This document shows, one piece after another, positions 16,489 to 24,493 of a DNA stretch of 64,000 nucleotides (its first letter is position 1; every line of letters begins with the position of its first letter). The stretch is from Stenotrophomonas sp. 24(2023) (lineage in GTDB: Bacteria; Pseudomonadota; Gammaproteobacteria; Xanthomonadales; Xanthomonadaceae), in the NCBI RefSeq assembly GCF_030913365.1, contig NZ_CP133160.1:2332001-2396000 (forward strand), written 5' to 3'. Below the pieces are notes generated by a model. It saw nothing but the letters and a program-made list of their open reading frames with translations, ran no database searches and had not been told where the DNA came from. The position numbers were made by a program, and so were the translations under genes.

Positions 16489-17301
16489 ATGACCGCTCCC
16501 CGCGTTCGTTTGCACGTAGAAGACTCCGGCGGCACCGGTCGCCCGGTCATCCTCATCCATGGCTGGCCGCTGTCGGCGCAGGCGTGGCAACCGCAGGTGC
16601 CCATACTGCGCGATGCCGGCTACCGGGTGATCGCCTACGACCGCCGTGGTTTCGGCCGTTCGGACAAGCCCGCCGATGGCTATGACTACGACACGCTGGC
16701 GGCGGACGTGGCCGGGATCATCGACGACCTGGACCTGAAGGACGTCACCCTCGTGGGCTTTTCGATGGGCGGCGGTGAAGTGGCGCGCTACGTGGCCAAC
16801 CATGGCGAAGAGCGCCTGCACAGTGTGGTCTTCGCTGCGGCGGTACCCCCGTATCTGCTGACGTCGCCCGACAACCCTGATGGCCCGCTGCCGCAGAACA
16901 AGGCTGACCAGATGCGCGAAGGTCTGGAAAAGGACCGCGAGGCGTTCTTCGATGGCTTCATCAACGATTTCTTCAGTGCCAACGGCCAGCTGAAGGTGAC
17001 CGAGGCGCAGCGCAAGGAGGCCATCGCGCTGTGCCACCAGTCGGACCAGACGGCGGCGCTGGGGTGCATGAAGGCCTTTGCCACTACCGATTTCCGCGCC
17101 GACCTGAAAAAAGTGACCGTGCCCACGCTGGTGCTGCACGGTGACAGTGACGCGACCGTGCCATTTGAGGGCTCGGGCAAGCGCACGCACGCGGCCATCG
17201 CCGGCAGTGAGCTTGTGCTGCTGAAGGATGCGCCACATGGCTGCAATGCCAGTGATGCCGATGCGTTCAATCTGGCGCTGCTGGACTTCCTGAAGCGCTA
17301 A
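16489..17301 (+). CDS. Alpha/beta hydrolase, non-haem chloroperoxidase-like
   Basis: The 270-residue protein has the hydrolase core: oxyanion region HGWPLSAQAWQPQ, YDRRGFGRSDKP, nucleophile elbow GFSMGGG, acid HGDSDATVPF and histidine DAPHGCN. This pattern is typical of cofactor-free chloroperoxidases/esterases. There is no signal peptide, so it is cytoplasmic. The natural substrate cannot be told. Confidence 0.88.
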   Translation: MTAPRVRLHVEDSGGTGRPVILIHGWPLSAQAWQPQVPILRDAGYRVIAYDRRGFGRSDKPADGYDYDTLAADVAGIIDDLDLKDVTLVGFSMGGGEVARYVANHGEERLHSVVFAAAVPPYLLTSPDNPDGPLPQNKADQMREGLEKDREAFFDGFINDFFSANGQLKVTEAQRKEAIALCHQSDQTAALGCMKAFATTDFRADLKKVTVPTLVLHGDSDATVPFEGSGKRTHAAIAGSELVLLKDAPHGCNASDADAFNLALLDFLKR

Positions 17302-17310
17302 GCTGCGCAG

Positions 17311-17484
17311 ATGCGCCAGTCCAAGACACCCCCGTGGAAAAAGCCCAACCCGAAGGGCCAGAAATCACAGCCGCTGTCGCCGGTACAGAAGGATGCTGCG
17401 CGCCAGCGCGCCGAGGAAAACGGGCGCCCGTATCCCAATCTGATCGACAACATGTGGGCGGCCAAGCTGCCCCGCGGGGAATAG
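17311..17484 (+). CDS. Small conserved basic protein
   Basis: This is a 57-codon frame with ATG at 17311, starting MRQSKTPPWKKPNPKG and ending in NLIDNMWAAKLPRGE. It starts 9 bases after the hydrolase stop. The composition (Lys, Pro, Gln rich, then an acidic-aromatic helix) resembles short conserved xanthomonad proteins of unknown function. The coding call rests on the clean frame, spacing and codon use. Confidence 0.6.
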   Translation: MRQSKTPPWKKPNPKGQKSQPLSPVQKDAARQRAEENGRPYPNLIDNMWAAKLPRGE

Positions 17485-17491
17485 CGCCGGC

Positions 17492-18169
17492 TCAGTCGGC
17501 CAGGGCTGCCCAGCCCATCTGCCATGCGGGGGCAAACCGGCCGTCATCGTGCACCTGGAGGGCAGAGGGGGCGATCCCCACGCAATCGGCCAGTGCCTGA
17601 CGAAGACTGTCGTGGTCGACGGGCACCGCGGTTGCGACCTGCAGCAGATCGCCGCGTTGCCGCACCTGTATGGGCTGCACGGCGGTGGTGACGGTGTCAG
17701 TGTTGGTGCGTGGAAGGCGATAGCGCATCACCACCTGTCGCGCCGCCGGCTGCAGGACGGGCTGCCAGGCCTGCAGTACCTTCGCCTGCGCGGATGCCGG
17801 TACACGCAGTTCGACCACGGTGGCCGGGTAGCCCACCATGCGTTCCACCTTCACCTGGAAATGTGCGCCATCGGGCAGTGCCAGGCTGGTAGCCACCAGC
17901 GCCAGCAGGCCCAGTACGCCGGCGGTGATGCCCCAGCGGCGCGGCATGTCGGCCGGCCGCAGTTGCGTGCGCAGGTGGGGTTTGCGGCGCAGCAGGCGCC
18001 GGTAGCGCCGCTGTGCGGCCGGGTGGGGGGACTGGCTGTGCTCGGGCAGCAGTGGCACGGGCGGCAGCCGGGCGGTACGGTGCCGGGCCCAGGCCAGCCC
18101 CAGTGCGGTCACCACCACGGCGGCCAACGGCGGGGCCAGAAACCGCACGACCTGGTACAGCGCATCCAT
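17492..18169 (-). CDS. Hypothetical membrane protein
   Basis: The 225-residue protein has an N-terminal membrane helix (VRFLAPPLAAVVVTALGLAW), a basic cytoplasmic part, a second helix (WGITAGVLGLLALVATSLAL) and a C-terminal periplasmic domain of about 120 residues. I recognise no family. It is convergent with the small basic protein (7 bases between stops) and divergent from the deacetylase gene. Confidence 0.65.
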   Translation of the reverse strand: MDALYQVVRFLAPPLAAVVVTALGLAWARHRTARLPPVPLLPEHSQSPHPAAQRRYRRLLRRKPHLRTQLRPADMPRRWGITAGVLGLLALVATSLALPDGAHFQVKVERMVGYPATVVELRVPASAQAKVLQAWQPVLQPAARQVVMRYRLPRTNTDTVTTAVQPIQVRQRGDLLQVATAVPVDHDSLRQALADCVGIAPSALQVHDDGRFAPAWQMGWAALAD

Positions 18170-18298
18170 GCTTCATTCTCCTGTTCATGCCGGACCATCA
18201 TCGCCGATGCACCGGCAACCGCCCATGACTTTCGCCACAGCTGGCGCATGCAGCAAAGGGATGGCTCTATGATGCCAGCGTCATCGAGGAGGGACCCC

Positions 18299-19267
18299 AT
18301 GCGATCACTGCTGCGCGCGTTGCCATTGTTGCTGCTTTCCTTGGCCGTTCATGCGGCCGGGCCCGACCGCCGTATTGCTGTCACCATCGATGATCTGCCG
18401 TGGGCACGGGTGGACAAGATCACCCCGCCTGACCTGCAGGCGCGCCACCAGGCACTGCAGCAGCAGTTGCGCCGGGCCGGCGTGCCGGTGATCGGCTTCG
18501 TCAACGAGAGCAAGCTGGAAGTGGACGGCCAGGTGCGCCCGGAGCGCGTGCAGATGCTGCGCGACTGGCTGGACGCGGGGTACGAGCTGGGCAACCACAC
18601 CTATTCGCACATGGACCTCAATGCGCAGGGCGTGGCGGCGTTCCAGCAGGATTTCCTGCGTGGCGAACAGCAACTGCGCCCGCTGCTGGCCGAGCGCGGG
18701 CAGGTGCCCCGCTACATGCGCCACCCCTACCTGCGCGCTGGCAGGACGCCCGAAGACCGCGCGCTGATGGATACGTTCTACGCCGTGCATGGCTACCGCA
18801 TCGCGCCGGTGACGGTGGACAACGGCGAGTGGGTCTGGGCGTTCGCCTATGCCAACGTGATGAACGAGCAGCCGGCCGGTCCCGCGCGCGAGGCGGTGCT
18901 GGAGCGGCTGCGCAAGGGCTATGTGCCGTACATGCTGAACAAGGTGGATTACTACGAGCAGCAGTCACAGGTGCTGCTGGGCTATGCGTTGCCGCAGGTG
19001 TGGCTGATGCATGCCAATGAACTCAATGCCGCCACGTTTGCTGAACTGGTGGCGGCCACGAAGCGCCGGGGCTACCGCTTCATTTCGCTGGATGAAGCGC
19101 TGCGCGACCCGGCGTATGCGCGCGGCAGCGAAGGCTACAACGGGCGCTTCGGCCCCAGCTGGCTGCACCGCTGGGCGATGGCCGAGAAGAAGCCGAAGGA
19201 ATTCTATGCCGGTGAGCCGACCGTGCCGGCGTGGGTGATGCAGCTGGCGAAGGTGGAGTCGGAGTGA
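18299..19267 (+). CDS. Polysaccharide deacetylase (NodB-type), secreted
   Basis: The ATG at 18299 follows GAGGAGGG and begins a signal peptide ending in AVHAAG. The 322-residue protein has the NodB motifs: TIDDLPW (catalytic Asp pair), GNHTYSHMD (HxxxH zinc ligands) and RHPYLRAG. NodB-fold enzymes remove acetyl groups from glycans such as peptidoglycan or surface polysaccharides. The much longer open frame upstream is not used because it runs antisense to the membrane protein gene. Confidence 0.88.
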   Translation: MRSLLRALPLLLLSLAVHAAGPDRRIAVTIDDLPWARVDKITPPDLQARHQALQQQLRRAGVPVIGFVNESKLEVDGQVRPERVQMLRDWLDAGYELGNHTYSHMDLNAQGVAAFQQDFLRGEQQLRPLLAERGQVPRYMRHPYLRAGRTPEDRALMDTFYAVHGYRIAPVTVDNGEWVWAFAYANVMNEQPAGPAREAVLERLRKGYVPYMLNKVDYYEQQSQVLLGYALPQVWLMHANELNAATFAELVAATKRRGYRFISLDEALRDPAYARGSEGYNGRFGPSWLHRWAMAEKKPKEFYAGEPTVPAWVMQLAKVESE

Positions 19268-19270
19268 GGC

Positions 19271-20113
19271 TCAGCGCCGCACGCCCAGCACCCCATCCAG
19301 CGCCAGCGCCGCCTTGAACCCGGCCTTTTCCAGGCGCGTGGCCACTTCGCGCGGTACATCGCGGCCGCTGGTCAGCTTGTTCGGCGCGCCGGTGTAGTGG
19401 AACAGCCGGCCGCCCTTGCGCAGCACGCGGGCGAGGTGGTTGTAGAACACCTGCGAGTACAGTTCCCCCGCGATACCGAAGCGTGGCGGGTCGTGCAGGA
19501 TGGCATCGACGCTGGTGCTGGCGATCTGTTCGATCTGCTGCGAGACATCGCCCTGGCCGAACTGCAGGCGGCCACCGGCGGCGGCTGATTCCGGGTCGGG
19601 TGACCACGGGTTGAGCGTGCGCAGCCACATCACATCCGGGTTCTTCTCGAACGATTGGATGTGGCCGACACCGGCGTCCAGCGCACAGGCGGCGAAGTAG
19701 CCCAGGCCACCGCAGGTATCGAGCAGGCGTTTGCCAGCCGGGGCCACCAGTTCAACCTTGCGGCGGGCATCCTCGAAGGGGGAGAGCTTGGACGTCGGCA
19801 GCATCTTGATGCCGTCGATCTCGAAGGTGGGCGCGCCCCATTCGGTGGGGACCAGCTTGATGAGCGAGCCGCTGAAGCGCGAGATCGGCGCGAATTCCTC
19901 GCCATCCCAGTAGTACAGCGTACGGTCCTTCAGCTTGCCCGGCCACGGGTAGGCCTGGCCACGGAAGGTGAAGCCCTCGCCGCCCAGCGCCACAACTTCC
20001 TGGCTGCGGCCCAGATCCAGCGATCCTTGCCATTCAACCGCACCCTTGGCCTGGGCGGCCTGCAGGGTGGCGGCAGAGTCACGGGTCAGCAGGGGGCCGG
20101 TGTAGTGGGGCAC
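19271..20113 (-). CDS. Class I SAM-dependent methyltransferase (COG2521-like)
   Basis: The 280-residue protein has an N-terminal beta-rich domain of about 110 residues, then a Rossmann methyltransferase fold: motif I LLDTCGGLGYFA, acidic loop QSFEKNPDV, and catalytic-region ILHDPPRFGIAGELYS. The DPPR motif and overall order recall the predicted archaeal methyltransferase family COG2521. The target is unknown. Its stop lies 3 bases from that of the deacetylase gene. Confidence 0.75.
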   Translation of the reverse strand: MPHYTGPLLTRDSAATLQAAQAKGAVEWQGSLDLGRSQEVVALGGEGFTFRGQAYPWPGKLKDRTLYYWDGEEFAPISRFSGSLIKLVPTEWGAPTFEIDGIKMLPTSKLSPFEDARRKVELVAPAGKRLLDTCGGLGYFAACALDAGVGHIQSFEKNPDVMWLRTLNPWSPDPESAAAGGRLQFGQGDVSQQIEQIASTSVDAILHDPPRFGIAGELYSQVFYNHLARVLRKGGRLFHYTGAPNKLTSGRDVPREVATRLEKAGFKAALALDGVLGVRR

Positions 20114-20251
20114 GGCGGTTACCGGGGCGGATTGGGGGAGGGCATGGTACCGCAGCTTCCATCAGGGTCTGGACGAGCGTTCATCTCACCCAGGTTGGCG
20201 AAATTGGCAATCGTTCAGGCTGTGCTCGGCGTTTCAGTGATGCGAATCCCA

Positions 20252-20280
20252 GCGACCTCCTTGGGGAGACCGAAGGTCGC
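20252..20280 (-). terminator. Hairpin after the 20.3-21.0 kb gene
   Basis: GCGACCT and AGGTCGC form a 7-bp stem 15 bases beyond the stop of the minus-strand secreted protein. There is no T run, so support is modest. Confidence 0.35.
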
Positions 20281-20294
20281 CGGGACGGATTCAG

Positions 20295-20969
20295 CTACCT
20301 GGCAAATTGTGTCCCGCGGTTGGATGCACATTGCTTTGGAATGCAGACGTCCAGCGAGGTACTGACGAATCGTGACTCATGAACGATGCAGGTGACACCC
20401 ACTGCTTCCCTGAGAGAGAAGGAGGACGTGTAATGGCGCGTATCACTGAAGTCGCACCGGCCATTGTCTACCCCGATTCTTGCTGTTCGGGTGCCGGCGA
20501 CCGAGCTTTCTGCAGCCATCTGCCCCGTCGAGTAGTAAGAGACCCCGACAGGAACCTGCCCGCTCGGTGCTGTTGCCGTTACCCAGTCGATGCTCTTTGG
20601 CCCCACATGGGAGCTTCGCCCGTCGATATCCATTTCACTCGTGCACGCCCAACCGGCTGCCGGCCCCTCTATCCTTCCTTCCCCTTGCGAAGGCTGCATA
20701 TCCATGGAGGCACAGAATGCCTGGTGATAGAGCTTTGTGGCTTCCGGCTGGTCCTTGTATCGATAGATGAGACGACCTGATCCATCTGGTTTCAGATGCT
20801 GCTCTACCTGAACCGTGCCGCCATCAAAATCCGGCCACGCAGTGCGACGAACGATGATCAGGTCTCCCTGAGGACTGCGTTCGGTCCTGTCGGTGCTCAG
20901 GTCGGAATCTGCGAAGGCGGGCATGGCCGCAGTCATCGTCACGCACATTGCCAGAATCTTCTTGTACAT
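20295..20969 (-). CDS. Hypothetical secreted protein
   Basis: The ATG at 20969 follows a GGAGA site and opens a signal peptide (MYKKILAMCVTMTAAMPAFA). The 224-residue product has several cysteines (HQAFCASMD, GWACTSE, GRCDFSD, VTCIVHES, VCIPKQC), suggesting a disulfide-bonded periplasmic or exported protein. I recognise no family. GC content is a little below its neighbours. Confidence 0.65.
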   Translation of the reverse strand: MYKKILAMCVTMTAAMPAFADSDLSTDRTERSPQGDLIIVRRTAWPDFDGGTVQVEQHLKPDGSGRLIYRYKDQPEATKLYHQAFCASMDMQPSQGEGRIEGPAAGWACTSEMDIDGRSSHVGPKSIDWVTATAPSGQVPVGVSYYSTGQMAAESSVAGTRTARIGVDNGRCDFSDTRHYTSSFSLREAVGVTCIVHESRFVSTSLDVCIPKQCASNRGTQFAR

Positions 20970-21100
20970 CTGTGAGTCTCCGTTTCTCTGTTGTGGAGAC
21001 ACGAGAGTCAACAAAGTTCGAAGTCTTGGCTGTGACGTGAGGTGGGTATGAGTGTGATTAAAACTTTCCTCATTCGATCGATCGCGTGTATGCCTTCCGC

Positions 21101-21517
21101 TCAATCACACTTCACCGGATACACCGGCCCGGCCCCGATCAGCACCAGCGCCATGTAATCGCTGTCGCTGGCCTTGCCCTTCAGCGTAGCGCCCTTGTTG
21201 AAGTGGAAGATGCCGAAGCCGCCGGACTGGCGGATCAGGGCATCGCCGATCTGGTCGGCGTCATCGCGGAAGTAGCGGGTGATGTCGTTGCGGGTTGCTT
21301 TGTACAGTGGCGCCTGCTCGCGTTCCCACGTTTCGTTGCGCAGGAAGGCCGCGTAGTAGCGGCCGTCATCGCGTTCGATGCGGAAATCCGGTGGCTTGCG
21401 TGCACCGGTGGCGAAGCACCCCAGCAGCGGGTCGGACGAGGTCGGCAGGTAGCCGCGGTCGGAACAGGCGGCCAGCAGCAGGAGCAGGCCGGTCAGCAAC
21501 AGGTGGCGTGCGCGCAT
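21101..21517 (-). CDS. Hypothetical lipoprotein
   Basis: The 138-residue product has a lipoprotein signal (MRARHLLLTGLLLLLAACSD) with Cys at the lipobox. The mature domain (GCFATGARKPPDFRIERDD and a late GAGPVYPVKCD) is small and alpha/beta. No family is recognised. The frame runs open further upstream toward dmeF, but the lipobox fixes the start. Confidence 0.75.
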   Translation of the reverse strand: MRARHLLLTGLLLLLAACSDRGYLPTSSDPLLGCFATGARKPPDFRIERDDGRYYAAFLRNETWEREQAPLYKATRNDITRYFRDDADQIGDALIRQSGGFGIFHFNKGATLKGKASDSDYMALVLIGAGPVYPVKCD

Positions 21518-21608
21518 CGGTGGGTCCCGACAGGGCAGGTGCGCGCAGTGTAGGCCGGGCAAACCCCGGCCGTTTACGGAAATTCGGCAAGATTTGCCGG
21601 GCGGCTGC

Positions 21609-22598
21609 TCAGGCCCGGTGGACTTCCACGGTGACGTGCACCAGCTCCTCGTGGATGGCCAGTGCCCGGCGGATGGCATCGGCATCCAGCCCGGCATCGT
21701 CGGTGACCACGCTGGCCGACACCGCGAACTTGCCGCGCCCCACCTGCCAGACGTGCAGGTCGGACAGGCGGGCCTGCCACGGGCCCTGCTCGATGGCCTC
21801 GCGGACCTCGGCCACCACCGGGGCATCCATCTGGGCGTCAAGCAGGATGCGGCCGGTGTCGCGCAGCAGGCTGAAGGCCCAGGCCGCCACCAGCACCGCG
21901 CCGACCAGGCCCATCACCGGGTCCAGCCAGGCGATGCCGAACAGCTTGCCGCCCAGCAGGGCGACGATGGCCAGCACCGAGGTGGCCGCATCGGCCAGCA
22001 CATGCACGTAGGCCGAGCGCAGGTTGAGATCGTGGCCGTGCCCGTGTGCTGCATTGTGGTCATCGTGGGCGTGGCCGTGATGATCGTGCGCATGGCCATG
22101 ATCGTGCCCATGCCCATGCCCATGCTGGTGCGCATGGCCCGGGCTGTCGTGCAGCCACCAGGCGCAGACCAGGTTCACCACCAGGCCCACCGCACCGATG
22201 GCGATGGCTTCGTTGTAGTGGATGGCGGCCGGTTCCCACAGCCGCTGCAGCGACTGCACCACCATCAGCGCGGCCACGCCCAGCAGCGCGATGGCGCTGG
22301 TATAGCCGGCCAGGATCTCGATCTTCCAGGTGCCGAAGGCAAAGCGCGCATCGCCGGCATAGTGGCGCGCGCAGCGGTAGGCGAACACGGACAGGCCCAG
22401 GGCCAGGGCATGCGAACTCATGTGCCAGCCATCGGCCAGCACTGCCATCGAGTTGAACCACCAGCCGCCGATGATCTCCACGATCATCATCGCGGCGGTC
22501 AGCCAGAAGGCGCGGCGGGTGCTGCGTTCGGCCAGCGGGTTGCCATCATCGAAGCGGTGATGGTGGCGGCGGGCATCGGCGAGGGAATCCAGGTACAT
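21609..22598 (-). CDS. dmeF: DmeF-like cation diffusion facilitator with His-rich loop
   Basis: The 329-residue protein has six predicted membrane helices and the CDF metal sites SMAVLADGWHMSSHAL (helix II) and YVHVLADAATS (helix V, HxxxD). A loop between helices IV and V contains about twenty histidines (HGHGHGHDHGHAHDHHGHAH region). DmeF proteins export cobalt, nickel and other divalent metals. The gene is divergent from an RcnR/DmeR-type repressor across a palindromic operator, which supports the Co/Ni role. Confidence 0.9.
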   Translation of the reverse strand: MYLDSLADARRHHHRFDDGNPLAERSTRRAFWLTAAMMIVEIIGGWWFNSMAVLADGWHMSSHALALGLSVFAYRCARHYAGDARFAFGTWKIEILAGYTSAIALLGVAALMVVQSLQRLWEPAAIHYNEAIAIGAVGLVVNLVCAWWLHDSPGHAHQHGHGHGHDHGHAHDHHGHAHDDHNAAHGHGHDLNLRSAYVHVLADAATSVLAIVALLGGKLFGIAWLDPVMGLVGAVLVAAWAFSLLRDTGRILLDAQMDAPVVAEVREAIEQGPWQARLSDLHVWQVGRGKFAVSASVVTDDAGLDADAIRRALAIHEELVHVTVEVHRA

Positions 22599-22618
22599 GG
22601 TCGGAAGGGGCTGTGTTG

Positions 22619-22635
22619 ATACCCCCATAGGGTAT
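22619..22635. promoter_or_regulatory. CsoR/RcnR-type operator between dmeF and dmeR
   Basis: ATACCC-CCATA-GGGTAT is a perfect 6-bp inverted repeat with a GC-rich centre, the usual form of operators bound by CsoR/RcnR/FrmR proteins. It lies 13 bases upstream of the regulator start and 21 bases from the dmeF start, so one repressor could control both genes. Confidence 0.8.
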
Positions 22636-22647
22636 ATGATCCGGGGC

Positions 22648-22920
22648 ATGGCACATACCCACAAGAACAAGAAACAGCTGCTCACCCGCGTCCGCCGTCT
22701 GGGCGGCCAGGTGTCGGCCCTGGAAACCGCGCTGGAGCAGGGCGGCGACTGCGCCGACGTGCTGGTGCAGGTGGCCGCCGTGCGCGGCGCCGCCCACAGC
22801 CTGCTGATGGAACTGCTGCACGACCACCTGCAGGAACACGTGGTGGCCGCCGAGGACCCGCAGGTACGGGCGGACGAGGCCCAGGTGCTGGTGGAACTGC
22901 TCAAGCGCTACGGGCGCTAG
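22648..22920 (+). CDS. dmeR: RcnR/DmeR-type metal-sensing repressor (CsoR/FrmR family)
   Basis: The 90-residue all-helical protein ([20 protein letters not shown]) has His3, Cys35, His60 and His64 at the positions of the Ni/Co ligands of RcnR. A formaldehyde-sensing FrmR would carry a different set, so metal sensing is favoured. It sits divergently from dmeF next to the operator at 22619-22635. Metal binding should release DNA and turn on efflux. Confidence 0.88.
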   Translation: MAHTHKNKKQLLTRVRRLGGQVSALETALEQGGDCADVLVQVAAVRGAAHSLLMELLHDHLQEHVVAAEDPQVRADEAQVLVELLKRYGR

Positions 22921-22929
22921 CGGGGTCGG

Positions 22930-22982
22930 GGCCGGGACCGGATCCATCAACCTTGGAGAGAGAGCGGGGGATCCGGCCCCGG
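22930..22982 (+). terminator. GC-rich palindromic region after dmeR
   Basis: The copies of CCGGATCC and GGATCCGG flank a purine-rich loop, with GGGGCC/GGCCCC outside. This is a likely strong hairpin between dmeR and the COG0523 gene. No T run is present. Confidence 0.4.
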
Positions 22983-22999
22983 GCCACCGCTGGAGCGAT

Positions 23000-23020
23000 A
23001 AGTGTTATACAGTAACATTT
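23000..23020 (+). promoter_or_regulatory. Zur-box-like operator upstream of the COG0523 GTPase
   Basis: The arms AAGTGTTAT and AAATGTTAC (reverse complement of GTAACATTT) form an inverted repeat that matches the AATGTTAT-type half-sites of gammaproteobacterial Zur boxes in 7 of 9 positions. It ends 27 bases before the start codon, a fitting place for a zinc-dependent repressor. Confidence 0.75.
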
Positions 23021-23047
23021 CCGTTCCCGCAGCCGCTGCCGCCCCGC

Positions 23048-24388
23048 ATGAACACGTTTGCCCCTGCCGATACCCGCCTGCCCGTCACTGTCCTGTCCGG
23101 TTTCCTGGGCGCGGGCAAGACCACCCTGTTGAACCAGATCCTGCGCAACCGCGAGGGCCGCCGCGTGGCGGTGATCGTCAACGACATGAGCGAGGTCAAC
23201 ATCGACGCGCAGCTGGTGCGCGATGGCGGCGCCGAACTGCGCCGCACCGAAGAAACGCTGGTGGAATTCAGCAACGGCTGCATCTGCTGCACGCTGCGCG
23301 ATGACCTGCTGCAGGAAGTGCGGCGGCTGGCTGAAAGTGGCCGCTATGACTACCTGCTGATCGAATCGACCGGCATCGGCGAACCGATGCCGGTGGCCGC
23401 CACCTTTGCCGTGCGCGATGAGGCCGGTTTCAGCCTGAGCGATATCGCGCGCCTGGACACCCTGGTGACCGTGGTCGATGGCAGTGCGTTCCTGGCTGAT
23501 TTCGGTTCCACCCTGCGCCTGGCCGAGCGCGGCCAGCAGGCCGGGCCCGAGGATGACCGTGGCGTGGTGGACCTGCTGTGCGAGCAGGTGGAATTTGCCG
23601 ATGTGATCGTGGTGAGCAAGTGCGATCTGGCCGATGAGCAGACCCTGCAGGACACGCTGGCGGTGCTGCGCGGGTTGAATCGCGATGCGCGCCTGCTGCT
23701 GGCCGAGCAGGGCCAGGTGCCATTGCATGAACTGCTGGATACCGGCCGTTTCGATTACGAGCGTGCCCAGCAGGCGCCGGGCTGGGTCAAGGAACTGCGT
23801 GGCGAGCACACGCCGGAGACCGAGGAATACGGCATCACCAGCTTCGTCTACCGTGCGCGCCGGCCGTTCCATCCGCTGCGTTTTTCGCGCGCGCTGCAGG
23901 GCGGGTTGAACGGGGTGATCCGCAGCAAGGGCTGGTTCTGGCTGGCCAACCGCATGGACTGGGTGGGTGAATTGAATGCAGTCGGTGCGGCCACGCGCAC
24001 GCAGGCGGCGGGTTTCTGGTATGCGGCGCGCGAGCGCGTGCGTGCCGGACTGGAAGACACCACGCCGCTGCTGCCGCCTACGCCGGTACCGTATTCGGAC
24101 CTGGGGTGGGCACGGCAGCAGGCGCAGTGCTGGAGCGCCCCGTTGCCGACGCCGGAGGAATACGGGCAACAAGGTGGCTACGGCACCCTGGCGCAGCTGT
24201 GGCATCCGCTGTGGGGGGACCGCCGGCAGGAACTGGTGGTGATCGGCGTGCACATGGATGAAGCCTCGGTGCGCGGTGAACTGGATGCCTGCCTGTTGAA
24301 CGATATCGAGATGCGCGCTGGGCCGTTGTTGTGGCAGCAGTTGCCGCAGGCGTTCCCGGTGTGGAAGCGGGGGCAATCGGCGGGATGA
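23048..24388 (+). CDS. COG0523 G3E-family GTPase, zinc metallochaperone candidate
   Basis: The 446-residue protein has Walker [10 protein letters not shown], the metal-binding CICC motif of G3E GTPases, ESTGIGEP, and a guanine-specificity motif in the form SKCD. The C-terminal CobW_C domain is present ([21 protein letters not shown]). Length and the Zur-like operator fit the zinc-starvation subfamily (ZigA/YciC type), which supplies zinc to key enzymes. Cobalamin genes are absent, arguing against a CobW role. Confidence 0.88.
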   Translation: MNTFAPADTRLPVTVLSGFLGAGKTTLLNQILRNREGRRVAVIVNDMSEVNIDAQLVRDGGAELRRTEETLVEFSNGCICCTLRDDLLQEVRRLAESGRYDYLLIESTGIGEPMPVAATFAVRDEAGFSLSDIARLDTLVTVVDGSAFLADFGSTLRLAERGQQAGPEDDRGVVDLLCEQVEFADVIVVSKCDLADEQTLQDTLAVLRGLNRDARLLLAEQGQVPLHELLDTGRFDYERAQQAPGWVKELRGEHTPETEEYGITSFVYRARRPFHPLRFSRALQGGLNGVIRSKGWFWLANRMDWVGELNAVGAATRTQAAGFWYAARERVRAGLEDTTPLLPPTPVPYSDLGWARQQAQCWSAPLPTPEEYGQQGGYGTLAQLWHPLWGDRRQELVVIGVHMDEASVRGELDACLLNDIEMRAGPLLWQQLPQAFPVWKRGQSAG

Positions 24389-24412
24389 TGCCGGCCGGTG
24401 CGAGAATCCGTT

Positions 24413-24483
24413 GGTAGCGTTGACGCCCACCGGAGCAGGGCCCCCAACCAGAGCGACATTCCCCGCCTGCCCCACGGGGAATG
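24413..24483. terminator. Convergent intergenic hairpins
   Basis: Between the COG0523 and ABC-F stop codons lie an imperfect GGTAGCG-TTGACG-type hairpin (24413-24431) and a 9-bp stem CATTCCCCG / CGGGGAATG (24457-24483). Either could end transcription from both sides; neither has a T run. Confidence 0.45.
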
Positions 24484-24493
24484 CCGCCAGCGG

